Shown here: one piece after another, positions 29,452 to 33,054 of the stretch
How positions within the stretch are numbered: position 1 is the stretch's first letter
Layout: every line of letters begins with the position of its first letter
Assembly (NCBI RefSeq): GCF_002796975.1
Contig: NZ_PEKV01000003.1
Location: forward strand, 115,501-148,554
Source: Ferrovibrio sp.
GTDB taxonomy: Bacteria > Pseudomonadota > Alphaproteobacteria > Ferrovibrionales > Ferrovibrionaceae
DNA: 33,054 nucleotides
Direction of reading: 5' to 3'
Translations under genes and position numbers: made by a program
The notes under the pieces: generated by a model
Databases searched by the model: none
Told to the model about the DNA's origin: nothing
What the model saw: the letters and a program-made list of their open reading frames with translations, nothing else

Positions 29452-30228
29452 ATGCTCCCCGAACTCTTTCCCTTCCTCGTCGCAGCTCTCGGCGTTTTCC
29501 TGATTGCCTTCATGCGCGGTGCCTTCGGCGGTGGCTTTGCCATCGTCGGCATTCCGGTGCTGTCGCTGGCGATGGACCCGATCACGGCGGGCACGGTGCT
29601 GGCGCCGATCTTCATCGCCATCGACATCGTCGCCTTCTGGTACTGGCGGCCAGGCACCTGGTCGAAGCCCGATGCGAAACTGCTGCTGCCCATGCTCGTG
29701 CTCGGCATCGGCGCCGGCTGGCTGCTGCTCTCGGTGCTGAATCGCCACCTCATCGAAATCAGCATCGCGCTGATCACGCTGCTGTTCGCCGGTCTGTGGT
29801 TCCGCAGCGGCGGCGAGGTGCAGGTGAAACCGCGCGTACCTGCGAAAGGTCTGGCTGCCGGCTTTGCAGCAGGCATAACGACCATGGTGGCGCATTCCGG
29901 CGGGCCGCCGCTGGCGATGTATCTGCTGCCGCTCGGGCTGTCGAAAGCGGCCTATGCCGGCACGACCAGCCTGTTCTTCACGGTGGCCAATGCCGTGAAG
30001 GCCGGGCCGTGGTTCTATCTCGGCCAGCCGGAGGCGAAAACCTGGTGGCTGATCGTCGCGTGCTTGCCGGTCGCGCCGCTCGGCGTCTGGCTCGGCTGGC
30101 GACTGCATGAGCGGCTCGATCAACGCCAGCTCTATCGTGCCTGCTACACTCTGCTGGTGATCACGGCAGTCAAGCTGCTGTGGGATGGCCTGGAAGGATT
30201 TGGGCTGTCAGGCTTCCTGCACGGCTGA
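29452..30228 (+). CDS. TSUP family transporter (TauE/SafE-like)
   Basis: This 258-residue inner-membrane protein has about eight hydrophobic helices and the TSUP duplication pattern: FMRGAFGGGFAIVGIPVLSLA (about 20–40) and a second half beginning at AAGFAAGITTMVAHSGGPPLAMYLLPLGLSK. TSUP proteins move sulfite, sulfoacetate or other organic anions, usually outward. The substrate here is unknown. It converges on the LysR gene with a 21-base overlap, so antisense interference is possible. Its start codon lies directly after an interspersed repeat and an A-rich stretch, with no clear Shine–Dalgarno sequence. It lies beside a D-tartrate dehydratase locus, so a role in tartrate or a related acid is a hypothesis only. 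Confidence 0.87.
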   Translation: MLPELFPFLVAALGVFLIAFMRGAFGGGFAIVGIPVLSLAMDPITAGTVLAPIFIAIDIVAFWYWRPGTWSKPDAKLLLPMLVLGIGAGWLLLSVLNRHLIEISIALITLLFAGLWFRSGGEVQVKPRVPAKGLAAGFAAGITTMVAHSGGPPLAMYLLPLGLSKAAYAGTTSLFFTVANAVKAGPWFYLGQPEAKTWWLIVACLPVAPLGVWLGWRLHERLDQRQLYRACYTLLVITAVKLLWDGLEGFGLSGFLHG

Positions 30229-31104
30229 CCAGAAATCCTCGGCGATACGCGTGCCGCGCTCGCGCTGGCGATAGAGCCTGATATCGACCGGGATGGTCCA
30301 GGCCTCACCGCCGGCCAGCACCAGCGTCTTCGCAGCCAGATCGTCATCGATCAGACTGTCAGGCAGCCAGGCGATGCCGCGACCGTCGCGCGCCATGGCG
30401 CGGAGAACAGTACCCTGCGGCGCGATGAAGCTGACACGCAGCGGCAGGCTGGTTTCGCGCCGGCCCAGCATGGCGGTGACGATACGGCCCAATCCTGAAT
30501 CCTCGGCATAGGCGAGATAGGGCAGTGGCTGCTTCGCGCCGTCGAGTGCATGCTTTGGCCGACCTTTTGCGTCGGGGGCGCAGACCGGCAGCAGGCGATC
30601 CTGTGCCAGCCGGCGATAGAGAAAGCGGTCGGGCGGCAGGCGGTTGGCGACGGCGTCGTGACCATGGCAGAGCAGGAACTGGCTCTGGCCCTGCAGCAGC
30701 GCTTCCTCACCGGCCTGCATGCTGCCAGACATCAGACGGATCGCGCCGAGTCTTGCGGCGATATCCAGGCCGCGCAGCCAGCCGGGGAAGAAGGTGAGCG
30801 ACAGCGCCTGCGTGGCGGCAAAGATCAGCGTGGCGGTTTCGGCCTGCTCGGCCTGACGCGCTTCGTCGCGCGCCTGCGCCAGCCGGCGCAGCATGTCGCG
30901 CACGGCCGGCATGAACTGCTCGCCGGCGGCCGTCAGCTTCACCGGCTGGGCCGAGCGGTCGAACAGCATCACGCCGGCCCAGTCCTCCAGTGCGCGGATG
31001 CGGCGGCTGAAGGCGGGCTGCGTCATATGCCGGGCCTCGGCGGCGCGGGAAAAGTTGCCGGCCTCGGCCAGTGCCAGAAAATCTTCCAGCCAGTTGAATT
31101 CCAT
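30208..31104 (-). CDS. LysR family transcriptional regulator
   Basis: This 298-residue regulator has the LysR N-terminal winged helix–turn–helix (LEDFLALAEAGNFSRAAEARHMTQPAFSRRIRALEDWAG, about 6–44), followed by a linker helix and a C-terminal effector domain (about 90–298). The QPAFSRRIRALE wording resembles the HypT/QseD branch, so an oxidant-type signal is possible, but the neighbour suggests a tartrate-related effector. It is divergent from the D-tartrate dehydratase gene, the usual arrangement for LysR control of a catabolic gene. A perfect inverted repeat (31141–31159) in the shared 127-base region is a good candidate binding site. It converges with the TSUP gene. Confidence 0.93.
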   Translation of the reverse strand: MEFNWLEDFLALAEAGNFSRAAEARHMTQPAFSRRIRALEDWAGVMLFDRSAQPVKLTAAGEQFMPAVRDMLRRLAQARDEARQAEQAETATLIFAATQALSLTFFPGWLRGLDIAARLGAIRLMSGSMQAGEEALLQGQSQFLLCHGHDAVANRLPPDRFLYRRLAQDRLLPVCAPDAKGRPKHALDGAKQPLPYLAYAEDSGLGRIVTAMLGRRETSLPLRVSFIAPQGTVLRAMARDGRGIAWLPDSLIDDDLAAKTLVLAGGEAWTIPVDIRLYRQRERGTRIAEDFWSAVQEA

Positions 31105-31120
31105 ATACGCCCAAGTGTTT

Positions 31121-31141
31121 ATCCCGCGCTCAATGCGGGAT
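31121..31141. promoter_or_regulatory. Inverted repeat ATCCCGC…GCGGGAT in the LysR/tarD intergenic region
   Basis: Perfect 7-base arms (31121–31127 and 31135–31141) with a 7-base spacer. It shares its last base with the next repeat and lies 17 bases upstream of the LysR start codon. It may be a regulator site or a 5′ hairpin of the LysR mRNA. Confidence 0.4.
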
Positions 31142-31159
31142 CGGAATGATCAATTCCGA
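31141..31159. promoter_or_regulatory. LysR-type operator candidate TCGGAAT-GATCA-ATTCCGA
   Basis: Perfect 7-base arms with a 5-base spacer give a 19-base site with two-fold symmetry that contains the T-N11-A pattern typical of LysR binding. It lies 37 bases upstream of LysR and 72 bases upstream of tarD, where an activator site would be expected. Binding by the adjacent LysR protein is inferred from position. Confidence 0.6.
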
Positions 31160-31231
31160 ATCTGGCATTGGCGCAGGCATCCTGTCCATGTCTAGGATGC
31201 CGGCCAGCAGACAAGGAGCCTCGATTTTCCC

Positions 31232-32398
31232 ATGCGTATCGTTGAAGTTCGCGAGAAAACCGCCTCGATCGCCTCGCCGATCGCCAATGCCTATATTGAT
31301 TTCTCCAAGATGACCTGCTCGGTGGTGGCGGTGATCACCGACCAGGTACGCGACGGCAAGCCTGTGGTCGGCTTCGGCTTCAACTCGAACGGCCGCTACG
31401 GCCAGGGCGCCTTGATGCGCGAGCGCTTCCTGCCGCGCCTGATGGACGCCAATCCCGACAGCCTCGTCGATACGGCCAACAACAACCTGGATCCCTTTGC
31501 GATCTGGAAAACGCTGATGACCAACGAGAAGCCGGGCGGCCATGGCGAACGCTCGGTCGCGGTCGGCACGCTGGACATGGCGGTGTGGGATGCGGTGGCG
31601 AAGATCGCCGGCGTGCCGTTGTGGCGCCTGCTGGCGGACCGCTATCGCGACGGTGTTGCCGATGACAAGGTCTGGGTCTATGCCGCCGGCGGCTACTACT
31701 ATCCGGGCAAAGATCTGTCGGCTTTGCAGGACGAGATGAAAAGCTATCGCGACCGCGGCTATCGCGTCGTGAAGATGAAGATCGGCGGTGAGCCGCTGAA
31801 GGACGATCTGAAACGTATCGAGGCGGTGCTGAAGATCGTCGGCGACGGCCAGAATCTCTGCGTCGACGTCAACGGCCGCTTCGATATCAAGACCGCCATC
31901 GAGTATGGCAATGCGATCAGGCCGTATAATCTCTACTGGTATGAGGAAGTCGGCGATCCGCTGGATTACGCGCTGCAGGCCGAACTCGGCAAACATTACG
32001 ACAAGCCGATGGCGACCGGCGAGAATTTGTTCTCGCACCAGGATGCGCGCAATCTCATCCGCTTCGGCGGCATGAACAGGGAGCGCGATTTCCTGCAGTT
32101 CGATTGCGCGCTGTCCTACGGCCTGGTCGAATATCTGCGCACCCTGGATGTGCTGAAGGAACATGGCTGGTCGAGCCGCCGCGTGGTGCCGCATGGCGGC
32201 CACCAGATGTCGCTGAATATCGCGGCGGGCCTGCATCTGGGCGGCAACGAAAGCTATCCGGATGTGTTCAAACCCTTCGGCGGCTTCGCCGACGGCATTG
32301 CGGTGAACGACAGCTATGTCAGCCTGCCGCAGATTCCGGGCGTCGGCTTCGAGGCCAAGGCTGAACTCTACAAGGTGATGAAGGAACTGCTGGACTAA
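31232..32398 (+). CDS. tarD: D(-)-tartrate dehydratase, enolase superfamily
   Basis: This 388-residue enzyme belongs to the enolase superfamily, in which a metal-stabilised enolate forms after removal of a proton alpha to a carboxylate. It closely resembles the D-tartrate dehydratase of Bradyrhizobium, which makes oxaloacetate from D-tartrate. Shared segments include SSPIRNAYIDF-like ASPIANAYIDF, NEKPGGHGERSVAVGT, YAAGGYYYPGK and TGENLFSHQDARNL. Catalytic residues fall in place: K183 (VVKMKIGG), metal ligands D212, E238 and E264, and H321 (VVPHGGHQMS). An AAGGAGCC site (31213–31220) precedes the ATG by 11 bases. Divergent LysR regulation is likely. I infer the substrate from the very close match of motifs. 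Confidence 0.93.
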   Translation: MRIVEVREKTASIASPIANAYIDFSKMTCSVVAVITDQVRDGKPVVGFGFNSNGRYGQGALMRERFLPRLMDANPDSLVDTANNNLDPFAIWKTLMTNEKPGGHGERSVAVGTLDMAVWDAVAKIAGVPLWRLLADRYRDGVADDKVWVYAAGGYYYPGKDLSALQDEMKSYRDRGYRVVKMKIGGEPLKDDLKRIEAVLKIVGDGQNLCVDVNGRFDIKTAIEYGNAIRPYNLYWYEEVGDPLDYALQAELGKHYDKPMATGENLFSHQDARNLIRFGGMNRERDFLQFDCALSYGLVEYLRTLDVLKEHGWSSRRVVPHGGHQMSLNIAAGLHLGGNESYPDVFKPFGGFADGIAVNDSYVSLPQIPGVGFEAKAELYKVMKELLD

Positions 32399-32458
32399 GC
32401 TTGGCAGAATGGCGGCGGATAGGCTAAACATCCGTCGCCATTTTCCACCGGACTGCCG

Positions 32459-32701
32459 ATGCGCCAGAAACTGCCTGCCCGCTATAATGCTATCGCCATC
32501 CCGCTGCTGCTGTCGGTGCTGATGACCTTCATTGTCTCCGGCGTCGCCACGTTCAGCGGATTAGGCTTCGTCGACGGCGTGACCGAGAAATGGTTGCAGG
32601 CCTGGGGCCTGTCCTGGGTGATCGCTTTCCCCACCATGCTGTTTCTGCTGCCGCTGGTGCGGCGCATCGTGGCGCAGGTGGTGGAAGTCCCCAGGGGCTG
32701 A
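32459..32701 (+). CDS. DUF2798 family small membrane protein
   Basis: This 80-residue protein has two hydrophobic helices (about 12–32 and 48–70) and the DUF2798 pattern: LLLSVLMTFIVSGVATFSGLGF, then WLQAWGLSWVIAFPTMLFLLPLVRRIV. Family members are small inner-membrane proteins of unknown function. It lies 60 bases after tarD on the same strand but nothing ties it to tartrate metabolism. The ATG follows GGACTGCCG with no strong ribosome-binding site. The family call rests on helix spacing and the AWGLSW segment. Confidence 0.82.
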   Translation: MRQKLPARYNAIAIPLLLSVLMTFIVSGVATFSGLGFVDGVTEKWLQAWGLSWVIAFPTMLFLLPLVRRIVAQVVEVPRG

Positions 32702-32724
32702 TCCGGGGCCGATCCGGGGTTAAA

Positions 32725-33054
32725 TCAGCTTTTCCGCAAGCAGACGGCGAAGAAGCCGTCCATGCCGCCGCGGCCCGACCACATCGAGGGCAGGGTGCGC
32801 AGTGCGCCGTCATGCGCCACGGCTTCGGCCGGCAGATGCAACTGGCCGGCATCGGCAGGCACGACCTCGGCGCCCGGCAGCGCCAGCAGATGGCGGATCT
32901 GGTATTCGGCTTCCTCGGGCTGCAGCGAACAGACGCAATAGACCATGCGGCCGCCATCTTTCAGCAGGCCCCAGCTTTTCTGCGCCAGCCGGCGCTGCAA
33001 CTCGGCCAGCTTTGCCACATCCGTCTCATCCTTCAGATAGGGCAGGTCGGGATG
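32725..33054 (-). CDS. RsmB/NOP family RNA (cytosine-5) methyltransferase, C-terminal part (cut by window edge)
   Basis: The frame is open to the right edge, so only the last 109 codons are seen. They contain the final part of the Rossmann-fold catalytic domain: a helix with ELQRRLAQKSWGLLKDGG, the strand–turn MVYCVCSLQPEEAEYQI (the second conserved Cys, equivalent to the TCS motif of RsmB-type m5C methyltransferases, plus PEE), and the last strand GGMDGFFAVCLRKS. RsmB methylates C967 of 16S rRNA in Escherichia coli; other family members act on other rRNA or tRNA positions. The first catalytic Cys motif lies outside the window, so the target cannot be set. It is convergent with the DUF2798 gene, 23 bases apart. 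Confidence 0.88.
   Translation of the reverse strand, partial: HPDLPYLKDETDVAKLAELQRRLAQKSWGLLKDGGRMVYCVCSLQPEEAEYQIRHLLALPGAEVVPADAGQLHLPAEAVAHDGALRTLPSMWSGRGGMDGFFAVCLRKS

Noticed and set aside
31130..32431. 433-codon minus-strand open frame
   Set aside because: It is antisense to tarD, which matches a known enzyme throughout.
1..33054. tRNA, rRNA, transposase, prophage or plasmid-type genes
   Set aside because: I looked for cloverleaf-like arms, transposase motifs and integrase patterns and saw none; a covariance-model scan would be needed to exclude small RNAs.

Overview
The window is GC-rich, gene-dense chromosomal DNA from an alphaproteobacterium, most likely of the Rhodospirillales type. 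The evidence is the glnD–murJ–trpS–usp–nfu gene order, two PAS_5 sensor proteins, a DUF2333 protein, a DUF1127 protein, a TAXI-type TRAP transporter, and palindromic interspersed repeats built on the theme CGTCATTCCCGCGAAAGCGGGAAT. I cannot fix the genus from sequence alone. I see 36 protein genes (two cut by the window edges) and no rRNA, tRNA, CRISPR array, transposase or phage gene.

Layout. 1–5 kb: the end of an FkbM-type methyltransferase, a YkgJ-like Cys-cluster protein, a repeat cluster, a GFA-family protein, threonine synthase behind a strange thymine-poor leader, two overlapping PAS_5 genes and a convergent DinB-like gene. 5–8.3 kb: a two-gene TRAP-TAXI transporter operon (minus strand) with a clear terminator and a palindromic operator candidate. 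8.3–12.4 kb: a DUF1127 protein, a TetR regulator with a palindromic operator, an exported intradiol dioxygenase, a LysE-type exporter, an unrecognised helical protein with CtrA-like sites upstream, and a glycine-rich lipoprotein. 12.4–24.3 kb: an SDR, then the housekeeping block glnD, murJ, trpS, usp and nfu, interrupted by an FAD monooxygenase, a DUF2333 protein and a class III adenylyl cyclase. 24.4–29.3 kb: a cell-envelope group (Bax-like glucosaminidase, 17-kDa glycine-zipper lipoprotein, Sel1 protein, DnaJ-like cochaperone, Tat-exported amidase). 29.4–32.4 kb: a TSUP permease, a LysR regulator and a D-tartrate dehydratase (TarD) with a divergent promoter carrying two perfect inverted repeats. 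The right edge has a DUF2798 protein and the end of an RsmB-type RNA methyltransferase.

How the genes work together. GlnD (nitrogen sensing), MurJ (lipid II flipping) and TrpS are core functions. The tartrate genes look like a small catabolic locus under LysR control. The TRAP operon imports an unknown organic acid. The 24–29 kb group probably serves peptidoglycan turnover and outer-membrane upkeep. I did not find a clear new multi-gene system. The best leads are the tartrate/TSUP locus, -10-like TATATA elements placed so close to three start codons that the mRNAs may be leaderless, the thymine-poor repetitive leader of threonine synthase, and the unknown helical gene behind CtrA-like half-sites.
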